64,000 nucleotides of DNA. Source: Rusavskia elegans (lineage: Eukaryota > Ascomycota > Lecanoromycetes > Teloschistales > Teloschistaceae). This document shows, piece after piece, positions 45,985-56,850 of this stretch. The position numbers and the translations under genes are program-made. Position 1 is the first letter of the stretch. The number at the start of each line of letters is the position of its first letter. Under the pieces are notes generated by a model. It saw only the letters and a list, made by a program, of their open reading frames with translations. It was not told the DNA's origin and did no database searches. The stretch covers positions 186,001 through 250,000 of the forward strand of contig SAUG01000060.1 of the NCBI GenBank assembly GCA_011316305.1, read 5' to 3'.

Positions 45985-48900
45985 TATAACGTCCTTGTAT
46001 ATCAGAAGGCGTTACGCTCGAGCCTAGCTACAGCCGTAGACGTAGTCCGAGCTACTAAATAGTAAGAGAATCCTAGTATAGATTATTATAACTAATTCTA
46101 TATAGCCGTAGAAATATAGTTATTGTGGGACGATTGTATATGGATGTATAATCGTATTGATTGAGATGCACGAGAAGTGAAATCTATGGAGTTGCTAAAT
46201 TACATGGAATGTGGCCGTTGCCAAGACACGCTAAACCCAATGGGGTAGGCACTATACCTAAGTAGGCAAGTCACGTGATCTCAGCGACCATCTCAGAGAA
46301 ACTCAGATAACTCTTTTATAATGATCCCGCCATACAGGCTTTCAGTTATAATATTATAAAACGTCTTTATTATAAAATAATTAAAAAGAGAATAGTAGAA
46401 ACGTATTTAATAATTATATTAACGACTAACAAGAGAAACTATCTATAGGAATAATAAGCGATATATATAGTAAAAGTAGCTATAAAAACTAATAAATAGC
46501 AGTTTACTAAAAGTCTTATTTAGAGAGGCGGCTATAGCGGCTATAGGCGGTTATAGATAATTAGATTCGTTTATCTAACTAATTTTTTTAAGGAATTTCT
46601 ATAGAATTATAGATATAATATAGCTCTTTCTATATTATTTTTTACCTAGTATAAAATCCGTCTATAGAATATAAAAAGGGTTTTTTTTCTCTTTTTCTTT
46701 ATTTTTCGTTAATACCTCTACTATATATTCTCGAAGGAGAAATCGACTAAAGGTATTTTACTATATCTAGTTAAAAAAGGTTATAATATCTTTTCTTTAT
46801 TCTTTATATACCTATAATTCTTTAAAAAAATATAAGATCGAAGTTAGTAGAAATACCTATAGTAAATATACTCGGGTTTAAAAATCCTATAATTTCTTAA
46901 TATCTAATACTACCTATATATTATAATCTTATTCGTTTCTCTATTCTTACTAACCTATATAGAAAAACGTTTTAAAAATAAAAAAAATAAACTTTATTTT
47001 AATATCGCGAGTATTTTTAATAAATATTCTAAAGTTTACTATTATATCGAGTCCTTCTTTAATTTCGAAAAGGAAATTCGTAATAAACGCCTAGTCTAGA
47101 AATCGGATCTCCGCCGACTTTTTAGTAAATAAAAGTATTTTATTATTTATTATCGCGTTTTAAATAAATATAAAAGTAATTTTATTATTTAGAAATAATA
47201 TATCTTTCCTTATTTTAATAAATTTAATTATCCGGTTATATTCTATTTTTCTATTAGTTTTATACTAACTACGTAAAAGGCGTCTATTAAATTAATATCT
47301 ATATTTAATTCGGATAATCTAGATTAGTTTTTAAAAAAAATTAATTTTTTTTAATTTCTAGAAACTATAGATTTATAAAAAAAGTCTAATAAAAAGTTTC
47401 TCTTCTACTATCTTTAGCTTCTAAATTATATATCTATATTATAAATTATTTTAGGTTCCTTTAATAGCCTAGCTAAATCTAGTTTTTTAGCTACTATTTT
47501 ATCCTATAATAATAAAGACGGGTACTAGTCGAATTTACTATTTTTTAATTAAATATTATATATTTAATTTAGTATTTCTTTATTTTAATTTATTTAGTTT
47601 AGTATATAGTATTCGATTTTATCTATAGCTTTAACTATATTCTAATATATCTTTCTAATATAGTCTATCTAAAGCTATTAAATTACTTTTTATTTTTATT
47701 ATATTTTTTAGTAAATTACTAAAAAAAGTAATAAAATTTTTTCTAAATTTTTATTTTTTAAACTTTTCTGTTTTTTTTAAATTTTTTATTTAAGTCTTTA
47801 ATCTCTTCGTAGTTTATTAATAAAACGACGTCTATTTTTTTATATAAGAGATTTTTATAGACTAAAAGATATATTATTTATAGTTTTATTTTTTTACCGA
47901 TAGTACTTTATTCTATTAGTTTTTCTAAAATCGATTCTTTCTATTTATTTTTTAAAACGATATAACTTTTCTAACTTTCGATTATAATAAAATTTATTAT
48001 TCTAATTAATCCGTATTTTATTTTAACTTCGATATTAAGAATTTTATTATTTTCTATCGTTTATCTATAGAGATATCCTTTAATTTTATTATAGAATTCC
48101 TTTATAACTTTATTATCTTCCTTTCTATTTATAAAAGCTATTATTTATTAACCTCCGATTTTAATTTTAAATACTACTATAAAGGGTTTTTCGATTTTAT
48201 ATAATTTAAAATCGATTATTAGCTTTATTTTCTATATTTTCTTTAGTTCTTTAAGGTATTATCCTATCCCCTTTTTATCTAATAAGTAGATAGGATAAAT
48301 ATTATTATAGCAGGCTAACTAGCTTTTTACTATATATTAGATAGGTAATTTTTTTATTATTTTAAAAAAATATTTAGTTACTTTAATTATCTCTTTAAGT
48401 AGATAATTTTTTTTAAAGTATTCTATTTTTTTATATAAATAATAAATTTTAGTTCGCGATCCTTTAGTTTCGGTAGTATTAAATTCTATTAGATTTCTTT
48501 TAGATTTTCTTTTAATAGGTCCTATTTTACTAAGCGTCTATTTATTTAAATATATTTTATACTATCTAGTATCGATCCTTATTATAAATTTAATAAGATC
48601 TACTAATAAATCTAGTTTTTCGATTACTATTATAACTTCTTTAATTATTATTTAAAGTTCTTTATAGAAGTAGACTTTTAAAGCTAAATCTTCCTAGTCT
48701 ATTTTATAAACTAATATTCTAAACTAAATAGTATAGATAACTACCGATTTCTACTATTTTAAAACTATTAGTTTTCTATCTATTATTCTATTTTTATTAT
48801 TATTATTTCTAAAAGCTTTTTTTATAGTTATAATAAGATTACCGAAAGTATAGAAAATCTATACTATTTTATTTTCTTTCTATCTTTCTAGATTATCGAA

Positions 48901-49555
48901 ATAATTTTTATTCGAAGCTATACCTAATTAAAGATAGCTATTTCTAGATATAATATTATAAATAAAATCTTAACCGCTTTATTCTAAAACTAGTTTATAT
49001 ATAATACGAAATAGAAATTTATCTAAATAATTTATAGCTTTACGGATTTTTTATCTCCTTTATAGATATTTAGTATTACTATTTTAATAGTATCGCTTCG
49101 ATCTATAGGTCGGGATAACGAAACTAATATAGTAAATTATTAAAATATATTATCTCTATATATTAGGAGATATTATACTTAAATCTAGCTATAGCTATAA
49201 ATATAGTCCGAACTACTAAATAGTAAAGGAATTCTAATATAAATTATTATAACTAATTCTATATAGCCGTAGAAGTATAGTTATAATATTATAGGGTATC
49301 TTTATTATAAAATAATTAAAAAAAGAATAGTAGAAATATATTTAATAATTATATTAACGACTAATAAAAGAAACTAGGTATAGAAATAATAAGCGATATA
49401 TATAATAAAAATAGCTATAAAGGCCGATAGGTAGCTATCTACTAAAAATTCCGTTTAGAAAAGCGGCTATAGCGGCTATAGACGGCTATAGATTATTAGG
49501 CTCGCTTATTTAACTAATCCTTCCAGGGAACCTCTGTGGAATCCTAGACGTAATA
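45985..49555 (-). mobile_element. LTR retrotransposon copy E, heavily RIP-mutated, with nested solo LTR
   Basis: LTRs 45985-46620 (410 bp plus a 226-bp insertion) and 49146-49555 (410 bp). Flanking duplications are CAAAG and TAAAG; the single difference is CpA to TpA, exactly a RIP change. Without the insertion the copy is ~3,345 bp. The interior matches copies A and C throughout and is the most mutated of them. Confidence 0.85.
46124..46344. mobile_element. Unmutated 221-bp solo LTR with GTTAT target duplication
   Basis: Starts TGTGGGACGATTGTATATGG and ends CAGGCTTTCA, with TG...CA termini. It is flanked by perfect GTTAT (46119-46123 and 46345-46349) and sits inside the left LTR of copy E. 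Composition is ordinary: CpA and TpG are common (GCACGAGAAGTG, GCCATACAGGC). It contains a TATA-like TTTTATAATG near its right end. It is unrelated to the 410-bp LTR. The short terminal structure with a 5-bp duplication is typical of a solo LTR; a MITE or TRIM remnant is an alternative. Confidence 0.75.
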
Positions 49556-49915
49556 TAAAGTGGCGATTCGACTTCGCGATAAACGTGGCTATTGCGTCTA
49601 AATTACTAGTTAAAGTTAGTCTTCTTTCTAATTCGGTTAGAAACTCGAACCCGGAACACGAACCCGGGTTCGAAACCCGACAAAACGGCCAGTCTAAATA
49701 AAATCTTACAGTTCGTAGATATTAGAAAAATACTATCATAGCCTATATATTCAATAGAATATATCGGATACGGAACCATTTCGAAAACGCCGTTAAAAAT
49801 CAGCTTTTAGTCGATTAAAAAGATATTATCTCAATACTATATAAATTCTTTCTAATATAAATACAATTTTCCGCGATAATTATATATCTAAATTATTTAG
49901 CGATAATAATAAATT
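49556..49915. other. AT-rich spacer with a 14-bp GC palindrome
   Basis: Between copy E and the next TIR element. At 49659-49672 lies the perfect palindrome CGAACCCGGGTTCG, followed by GAAACCCGAC. A tRNA T-arm-like GGTTCGAAACC occurs within, but no tRNA can be folded around it. Confidence 0.4.
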
Positions 49916-50833
49916 CTCGCCGGAATGGATTGGATTGGTGTGGATTTTAGAATTCAAATCCTATATCAATAAGATATTAGATTTTATAGGTTGGAGCGTA
50001 AATAGTATAGGTTATTTCGTGAGGAATAAAATAGGCTTTATTTAGCCCTTTTATATACGCGTTTTATCGAAATAGAAATATATTAGTATTTTCTAAAACC
50101 GGCTTAAAGCCGGTCTTGGTTATCTCAGCCGTTTTAGCCGGTTCTTAGCCGGTATAGCTAAGAGCGGCTTATAAACGGCTTATTAGCCGGTTTCGGGTAT
50201 ACTCGAAGCTGTATAGCTGCGCGGCTAAGACGGCTAAATAGCTAAGACGGCTAAAACCGGCTAAAAAGATTTAAAGATTCGCTTTTAAATTCGTTTGAAT
50301 CCTTTTTAGTTAATAGGCCTATATATACCTATATATACCGCTAGGCTAGCTTTATCTAGATTAAAAATATTAGATTTTTTTACTAGAATCTAACTAGATT
50401 AGGTCTAGCGTAGTTTATTAAATAGATATTCGATTTCCGTTATTCCCGCTTTTAGCGGCGGCCGTTAAACTTTATTTTCGAAATAGATTATATAGATTTA
50501 TTTTTAGCTTATATATAGATTCTATTTTAGGCTATTTACTAAATAGATACTTATACTATAGATACTATTAGAGCTCTAATCTATCGAAAATCTACTTTTT
50601 AGATTTTTGGATTATTTGGATTTTTAGATTATTTAAATTGAGATAGCTGTTAGCCGGTCTAATCTGAAAATCCATTTTAGAATTCGCTGATATAAAATAA
50701 CGCGCAAGACAATTCAAAAAATCCACACTATTTAAATAGATTGTATTAGAGGCCTCTAAAACCTATATCACACCAATTTAAAAGAATCTACTACATCAAA
50801 TTCCAATGGGTTTCTCCAATCTATTCCGACGAG
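49916..50833. mobile_element. Putative TIR element with internal AGCCGG repeats
   Basis: The left end CTCGCCGGAATGGATTGGAT and the reverse-complemented right end CTCGTCGGAATAGATTGGAG match except for a few transitions, giving a ~918-bp unit. Inside, 50095-50265 is a cluster of short inverted and direct repeats of AGCCGG, GGCTAAGACGGCTAA and similar motifs that could fold strongly, in an otherwise AT-rich stretch. Such subterminal repeat clusters are common in hAT-like elements. There is no coding capacity and no clear target duplication. Confidence 0.4.
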
Positions 50834-51711
50834 GAATAATAACGAACCAGCGCCTTTGCCTCCGCCTTTACTAACGAAGAGAGAAATATCTCGCGGACCA
50901 AAATATAAAGTAGATAAAGTAAATATTTTACCGCCGAAAATAATATTATATAATCGCTATAAATCGAAAAAAATATAGGCGATAGAAAAAGATATAAAAG
51001 AAAAGTAGATACAAGAAAGCAAGTATTTATAAAAAGAAGTCTATATAATATTAGTATAATAATCGGTAAATAAAATATCTAATACGTTTTATATAGTATT
51101 TTGTATATTTATATCTATACGGAAATACTATAAATGAAAAAACTCGCCGTTTTCGAATCCTTTTAAATCTTTACCGTATAGAATACGATATTACTATAAA
51201 TAACTATCGTTTAAATCTAAAGATTGATATTAGATACTAAAGTACCCGCTATTCTAAAATTTTATTACAATAGTAGAAATCGAATTTAAAATTCTAAAAA
51301 AAAAAAAGATTTAAAAGAAAGTATTTTACAAATATATATAGAAAAATAATAAAAAGCCGATTTCTATTATCTAGATTTTTAAATATTTCTTCGATAATTA
51401 AAGATTTTTTATTAAATTTAACACTTGTTTCTACGCTAGAGATAATTTATAATTAATTAAATAGAATATTTATATAATTATCTTTTCTATCCGGGTTTCC
51501 CGATTAATAATAGCTATTATTATATAGTTTAGCTTCGAAACTAGATATAATAACGCCGTTAATCTATACGCTAATAATAGTATTAAAAAACTAATTTATC
51601 TATATATTCTATAAAAATAGAAAAGAACTAAAATTCTATTATTTCTACTCCGAACGTTATACGGATTTAAATAATCGCTAGTACTATAGTTCTATAAACT
51701 ATCTTGTATAT
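50834..51711. other. RIP-mutated block with a coding remnant
   Basis: From about 50841 (+) one frame reads NEPAPLPPPLLTKREISRGP, then YKVDKVNILPPKI and YNRYKSKKI with TAG stops only. This is the C- or N-terminal part of a dead gene with a Pro-rich patch. Family unknown. The rest holds nothing recognisable. Confidence 0.35.
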
Positions 51712-52046
51712 TTAGTAATCTAAAATTCTAAAAGGTTTATGTCCGGGTTGCCCCTGATAATCTATGTAGGACGTCAAAGTCGAAAGTATTGCGATAGTCC
51801 CCGTAGACTTTCGCCCGCTAATGCATGACACGGGTTCGTTAGAGTCTGCTACCATCCCACCTCCAATACGCTTACATGAAGCCCAAAACCAAGTGGCTCC
51901 ATCACGGTAGGCAGTGTATGCATGCAAGATGTTGCTTCAGTTGACGTCTCCCTGCTAGTAAGCAGTCCCCTTAGATCCGATCCTGGCATGAAAAGTGTTC
52001 GATTCATACCGGTCGCAAGTGCGAGGGCAGAAGCTTTGGAGTACAT
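51712..52046 (-). CDS. Doubtful overlapping ORFs, possibly a small or broken gene
   Basis: Two overlapping frames: 52046-51849 (65 codons, starting MYSKASALALATGMNRTLFM) and 51927-51712 (71 codons, with YRDGATWFWASCKRIGGGM). A GTAAGC after GFGLH at about 51877 could be a splice donor linking one frame to the other. The second frame ends in RIP-mutated DNA. No family recognised. Confidence 0.25.
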
Positions 52047-52133
52047 TTCAATCTAGACAGATTTTCCTATTGTGGCTATTACATCCCGTGCTACATGTGG
52101 CTGGCAGCCCCGATCTTGTGCCTGGCATACATT

Positions 52134-52596
52134 CTACTCATCCACCTTCTGCAGGGACACCGTTGGCGATGTTGTCGAGCCAATAGTGTTTTGATGAAGA
52201 ATGCTTGGGGCAAGGACTGCTCGAACGAAGGACTGGCGATCCTGCTAATCATTGACGTCAATCACCAACTATCACGCACTTCCTCGAACGACTTACCATA
52301 GGTACCATTGCGATCTCTTCGTTACCAACTCCAATAATTGCCTCGAGGTTCTCTACTCCCAACTGGAGCAGCCACGTATCTACAGCTGGTTGAATCCATC
52401 CATTTATCTCGGTCCACAGCCCCGGAAGTCTCCGGATCGTATCTAGTTTGCCGCGTACTGCGAGTATAGATCGCAGCTCGGAAGTCTTTCCAGCGGTTTT
52501 CAACTCGAGTATCTGACGGCAGCCTTCATAACCGGCACCCCGAGATGCGAAATAAACCACTACCGCGGTTTCGTTATTATTCCATTGACCGGACAT
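52134..52596 (-). CDS. Conserved fungal protein of W-x3-ET-A type, two exons, 136 aa
   Basis: Exon 1 52596-52297 (100 codons) and exon 2 52244-52134. The 52-nt intron 52245-52296 starts GTAAGT, has TGATTGAC near its end and finishes ATTAG; the joint is in phase. The N-terminus WNNNETAVVVYFASRGAGYE followed by GCRQILELK, then RGKLDTIRRLPGLW and GWIQPAVDTWL, is the layout of a small domain widespread in filamentous fungi (a Trp-start helix, short conserved helices, then K-L/I-R and W-x-x-x-x-V-x-x-WL). It resembles a Myb/SANT-like fold in spacing, which is an inference. No signal peptide. Function unknown. Without the splice the frame ends twelve codons later, so the protein would be 112 aa. 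Confidence 0.6.
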
Positions 52597-52914
52597 TATC
52601 GGGCTCTAGTAGCCTTGGCCAAGACTCGAAGAACTTTTGGGCTCCTGAAACTTTAGGTGCAAATGGAAGCAAGGTTACTTGGATCGAGACGAAGGTATCC
52701 TTCTACGACTATTATATCTTGCTATACCCTACCTATCATCACGTCTTAGCACATCCGGAATAATCCAAGGCCCGTCATCGTATCCCAGTACGTCGGGTCA
52801 GCGCCCAACTAGACGCCGCTACCGAGTGCTTACGCTCCGCCCTTGACGTATCTGATCTGCCGTCTATAGGTGGATCCAGCTTGGCCGTCAACTTATAGAC
52901 AAGGTTATTGATAT

Positions 52915-53287
52915 GCAACGTCTATGAAAAGCGCGGGATGCGGGAACATACTGGCGTTGCAAGTGAATATGTTCTTCGCTGTGTCTCCACTTTCTATTCC
53001 CGGTGAAGCCTCAGCTGACGATAGTCTCTAGTAGCTCGGTAGGGAGACGGGATCTTCTGCCTGTCTCACAGCGTTTACATCAATACTGTACCGTGTCTGT
53101 GGAGTATCCGAGCCTTAAGATTTTTGCGAATCTAAAGGCAAATTGAGCGGCCATCCTTGATATTGTATCGCATCGAGATTGATATAGTCGGCCGTACCTA
53201 TAACCCGCAGGAGTTCTGCCAGGCCAGATCATCAAGCTGTGACCAGTCGTACTGCAAGAAGTCCTGATTCGAAGTAGATGCCATGGT
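52915..53287 (-). pseudogene. Decayed coding remnant
   Basis: Starting MASTSNQDFLQYDWSQLDDL and LAWQNSCG, then (after a possible GTTATA...CAAG intron) AAQFAFRFAKILRLGYSTDT, and in another frame DVNAVRQAEDPVSLPSY-stop-RLSSAEASPG and AKNIFTCNASMFPHPALFID. Frame changes and one TAG argue for a pseudogene, although introns may explain some of them. It overlaps the 3' end of the C2H2 ORF in another frame. Family unknown. Confidence 0.3.
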
Positions 53288-54131
53288 TTAATTCAGGCCT
53301 AGAGTAAGTTTCTGTGTCCGAAAAGCTTCGGTTCATCCGAGACAGTTTATATGCTCTGCTGAATGATAAGCACAGGAACATCACGGCCCACCTCATCCAA
53401 CCCACTCTATTGGGATGTTCAAAGATTGATTGAGGTTGAGCCGTGGATCGTTGATTGGGTTTCTTGAGATCAGACCACCTGCTCACCCAATGTCCGCATC
53501 TACCGCGACGACTGCTTGAACGCTCCGAACATGACTCTTTTAGTTCACCCAAGAACCACACTTCTAATCTGGAAGCAGCTGGCAAGGCGCTTGTGCAGAA
53601 TGATTTGGGAGTAGCTGATTGGCTGGCTTTTGTTGCGTTGATGGGGTCCAAATGGGAGCTTTTGGATTGAACATTTTGATTGGTCGATGAAATTTTGAGC
53701 AAAGCCATGTGGAGCCAACTTTGGGGAAAAGCTGCGCGATCGTCATATACGCTCGCTTGTAGGGTGGTAGATAGACGAATTGAGAACTCTCGTACGATTT
53801 GGTGGGTGTTGTAGGTGCAGAAATGAGGATCTCTCAATGTAAGGTAGGCGTAAGGGGAGGTGATGGAGGTGTAAGTGCTGGGAGAGCTGGTTTCTCGAAT
53901 GATGAGATCGTTTTTGGTGCTGAATTGAGCGTGTTCGTTGGAGATGAAGTTGTTGAAGGTACTGGAGATGCTGATTGACGAGTAGGGGTCGTAGGGGGCG
54001 GGGAGTGAGACGTCTCCGTCCCTTCTCTGTTGATGAGCTTCAACGTGCCTGTGAAGTTGGGAGTTTGAGGAGAACCTCTCCAAGCACTTATTGCACTCAT
54101 GGGGATGCTGGAAACAAAAGACGCCCTGCAT
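53232..54131 (-). CDS. Single C2H2-finger ORF, 299 codons
   Basis: A perfect classical finger at residues 13-33 (C-x2-C-x12-H-x3-H: C13, C16, H29, H33) is followed by Ser/Thr-rich sequence and later basic segments. A TTTCCAG just before the HECNKC codons could be a splice acceptor, so the finger may be the start of an exon rather than the ORF's ATG at 54131 being the start. The C-terminal third (RWSDLKKPNQRSTAQPQSIF onward) may be out-of-frame with the real gene. One finger with no second is common in transposon-encoded and small regulatory proteins. Function unknown. Confidence 0.45.
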   Translation of the reverse strand: MQGVFCFQHPHECNKCLERFSSNSQLHRHVEAHQQRRDGDVSLPAPYDPYSSISISSTFNNFISNEHAQFSTKNDLIIRETSSPSTYTSITSPYAYLTLRDPHFCTYNTHQIVREFSIRLSTTLQASVYDDRAAFPQSWLHMALLKISSTNQNVQSKSSHLDPINATKASQSATPKSFCTSALPAASRLEVWFLGELKESCSERSSSRRGRCGHWVSRWSDLKKPNQRSTAQPQSIFEHPNRVGWMRWAVMFLCLSFSRAYKLSRMNRSFSDTETYSRPELNHGIYFESGLLAVRLVTA

Positions 54132-54155
54132 TCGATTGATCTCCGCAAGGAATCG

Positions 54156-54527
54156 TTATTTGGCATTCTCAGCGCGCTGTTTTAGGTGCTGCTGCTGAAG
54201 ATTCTCGGCTGTACTTGCGCGTATCTCTTGGAATTGAAGTGCTCGCGGCCAGGAATGTGACGAGAAAAGGTGGGTTCCTAGGGGATCTTTGTTGCTGGCG
54301 TCATTGACTTTAGACCAGTTGATAATAATGTCGCACTGCGGGCAAGTGAAAAGATGCTTCCGCCGTAGGCATTCGGGATACTGCTATCGAAAGCCTGCGT
54401 TTACTAGGCGTTCTGGTGGGGCCATCTCCTAGGGCCAGGTCGGATGTTGGTTGAACTCATCGATTAATCGCTGCCGATTTTGCATGCGGATTCGGATGCC
54501 TTCTTTAGGACACGCTGTATCTGACAT
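54156..54527 (-). pseudogene. Decayed BIR-like domain gene
   Basis: From ATG 54527 the frame reads NRQRLIDEFNQHPTWP, TAG, EMAPPERLVNAGFR, TAG, then FTCPQCDIIINWSKVNDASN and KDPLGTHLFSSHSW before TAA. This is the order of a baculovirus-IAP-repeat: R-x5-F-x-x-x-WP, M-x-P-x-x-L-x-x-AGF, C-x2-C, W-x-x-x-D, DP-x-x-x-H, with the final zinc ligand at H-x6-Cys replaced by Trp. Fungal BIR proteins include the survivin-like Bir1; this short stand-alone form is more like the BIR fragments dispersed in some fungal genomes. Both internal stops are TAG. It lies directly upstream of the C2H2 ORF on the same strand, and the two may once have been one gene. Not RIP-saturated. Confidence 0.45.
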
Positions 54528-54542
54528 GATGACGTAGGAGGG

Positions 54543-54590
54543 TAGAGGGCGGAGGGCAGAGGGCGGAGGGCAGAGGGCGGAGGGCAGATC
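54543..54590. repeat. 14-bp tandem repeat, about three units
   Basis: GGAGGGCAGAGGGC-type units repeated about 3.3 times just upstream of the BIR-like ATG. Purine-rich on the plus strand, so its transcript on the minus strand would be a pyrimidine tract in a 5' leader. Confidence 0.8.
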
Positions 54591-54882
54591 AACCTTTGCG
54601 TTGATCCCGGCGGATTTGGTGCGTGTTTGCTAGGAAAAGGTTGGGAAATCTGCTGTTGGGGTTTCTGGTATTGGCGGAATCGGATGAGGAGGCCTTCGGA
54701 GGGCTGAAGATTGAGGTTGATGCGAAGAAGGTGCAGGTAAATCTGCTGGGTGCTCCACGGAGTTGGTGAATCTCTCGGAGAAACTGGTTGTCACATGGTG
54801 ACTGGTGACGCCTAGGCGACTGGGTAAGAATCGAAGGTCCTACAGATGATACGTAGGAAGGATGAACCTCCATTTCTACCAT
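54589..54882 (-). CDS. Doubtful ORF, 97 codons
   Basis: Starts MVEMEVHPSYVSSVGPSILT and is Ser/Pro-rich. The CCTTTGCG end adjoins the tandem repeat. No family, no clear splice sites. It could be a 5' exon of the BIR-like or C2H2 locus downstream. Confidence 0.2.
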   Translation of the reverse strand: MVEMEVHPSYVSSVGPSILTQSPRRHQSPCDNQFLREIHQLRGAPSRFTCTFFASTSIFSPPKASSSDSANTRNPNSRFPNLFLANTHQIRRDQRKG

Positions 54883-55046
54883 TTGTTAGGAGCAGGAATG
54901 AGTTAAGGGTATGTGGCTGCCAAGGTCGCGCTAAGCCTGACAAGGCAAAGCCGTAGAGCCTCAGGGTCCAGAACTTTACTTCTGGATCTACCGCTAAGGG
55001 ACATTCAGAATCTATTACGACTGTACCTGGCCGCGACTTCCTCCGC

Positions 55047-55457
55047 TTGCGTATCGATTTATACATCCCGCAACGTCTATACCTTGGCTACCAGGACATA
55101 AGTACACATCCACAGCCTAGAACCAACGACTGGTTATCATCACTGATTCTATGTTCGATCGTCCAGCTTCCTCTCCTCTTCGGTCACGGCTCCATCGCCC
55201 TGACTAAGTACTGCCAGCACAATGGCGTCCACGAATCTTCTGCTATCGGTACCATCAATCTCGCTAGAGCGCCGGGTATATGCGCAACTTGTATATGGGG
55301 GAATCAACCTCCAACAAACAAGGGCGATGGCGGTTTGGAATCTTGGCTGGAGTACTTGGAGGGACACCCTGGAACGGGCACATCGGTAGACGAAGGAGAT
55401 ATATACGAAGTGGGGACCGGCCCGGCGAAGGGCGGGGATATCACTGTAGATGACTGA
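55047..55457 (+). CDS. Doubtful ORF, 136 codons, one hydrophobic segment
   Basis: Contains a hydrophobic stretch WLSSLILCSIVQLPLLFGHG near residues 29-48 and a polar, Gly/Glu/Asp-rich C-terminus (GDIYEVGTGPAKGGD). Overlapping frames on the other strand are also open, so coding is uncertain. No family recognised. Confidence 0.25.
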   Translation: MRIDLYIPQRLYLGYQDISTHPQPRTNDWLSSLILCSIVQLPLLFGHGSIALTKYCQHNGVHESSAIGTINLARAPGICATCIWGNQPPTNKGDGGLESWLEYLEGHPGTGTSVDEGDIYEVGTGPAKGGDITVDD

Positions 55458-55657
55458 AAAGAGTATACAAGGTAATGGCAATTCTGTTTCGCGTTTTGAT
55501 TAGTTGGATCGACGGGTAGTCGGCGTTTGAAAATTACATATAAAGATGATTGGTGCAAGCGTTCAAATGAGAAATCGAACCAGCAGCTGGAATCATCCAG
55601 ACAACCAAAGGTAGGGAGCGCTCTGTCGTTGGGAATACTAGGAGCTACAGCAGTGGG

Positions 55658-56850
55658 ATGATAAAAAGTGGCAACAAGGGAGCGATGCCAGAATCAATGG
55701 CATTAAGAAGCCGCCGTAGCGGCGAAGGTGATGAGGATAGTAATACGTCCCGTTCGTCAGTCGTCGACTCCTGCGCATTTGGTCGTCCAGCAGGCTCACT
55801 TCCAGACAGGAATCTCGACCGCTGGGAGATTCTCAGCCGATAATCCTTGTCCAAAACGTCGCCGCGTAGATACAATTCTTTCCTCAAACACTTCCGTTCA
55901 CCCCAACTTAGATCAACCTTGTCAGATTTCTGATGAAGGTAATTTTACGGGAGCGGCGTCTGCGTTGTCTCCAAAATTTCTGACCCGCTTACACAGGATC
56001 GCAAACTACGGTATCAGAGCAAGGTTCATTGCGAAAAGAGGGTACAGTTTCCTCACGTCCAGTTCCTCCGAATACGAATCATCATCCGGGTATATAACTC
56101 TTCCCTATTAGTCTGGTATCTGCTTGAGCAGATTCAAGGGCAAGGTTACGGTATCCCTCAACCTTCGAATTTTACCGCACGAGTGTACGAGGGAGGAGCG
56201 GAGACTGTATCCTTGTCGGAGCAGAACAGACGTAAGTAAGATATTGCTTTCAGTACATACAGAGCTCTCCCATTTATACCAACTATAGATATTCAGTATA
56301 TGTTCTCCAGAGCGCCAATCAGTCAAACACGTCTCTTGGGCGATCTCCTTTCCAAAACTGTTCACAGCAGTCACCAATGGGCAATAGAAAGGAGTCATGG
56401 AGAACCGGCGACCGACTGCCTAACTATACTGATTCCCGAAGACAGAGCCCAAGATGCCTCTATAACCTTATGGGTGGGTCCAAAAGCAGGACTTCCATTG
56501 AACGATATGTTCAACCTGAGTCAGAGTTGGTCATCTTTACGCGACTTTTCCCTACTTCGTTTGGCTCGTCAGATCTTAACTCGTCGATCTTGAGTTGTAG
56601 ATGATGTCCTTTCAACCCGATCAGAGTTTTGGTGACCGGGCTAGGTTTGACAACAACTTGCGTAGGCGAGGTGGTCCAGCCTGAGGAGCATTCGTGCCTA
56701 GGCCACAGCGAGCCCGTCAGGCTATAGCAGTAGAAGATGATCAGGAAAATCGAGCACCGGGAATCTGATAGTCAATATCAGGATCTCAATGATGAAGACC
56801 AGTCTGCTCACAGTGAACCCCGAGCATTTCGAAGGCTTCGCTGGAATTGA
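55658..56850 (+). pseudogene. String of frame-broken coding remnants
   Basis: Readable parts change frame: 55728-56111 (CPKRRRVDTILSS, LSPKFLTRLHRIANYGIRAR); from 56110 LEQIQGQGYGIPQPSNFTAR and VYEGGAETVSLSEQN; a GTAAGT at about 56231 with a possible 65-nt intron ending TATTCAG; then two competing frames to 56593 and 56604; finally 56605 onward MSFQPDQSFGDRARFDNNLR, RRRGGPA, TGA, GAFVPRPQRARQAIAVEDD and, shifted, DLNDEDQSAHSEPRAFRRL. The density of stops and shifts exceeds what introns explain. It may be one decayed gene or transposon gag-like unit. Family unknown. Confidence 0.3.

Noticed and set aside
49659..49690. T-arm-like GGTTCGAAACC suggesting a tRNA
   Set aside because: No box A at a suitable distance, no acceptor or anticodon stem; it is part of a CCCGGG palindrome.
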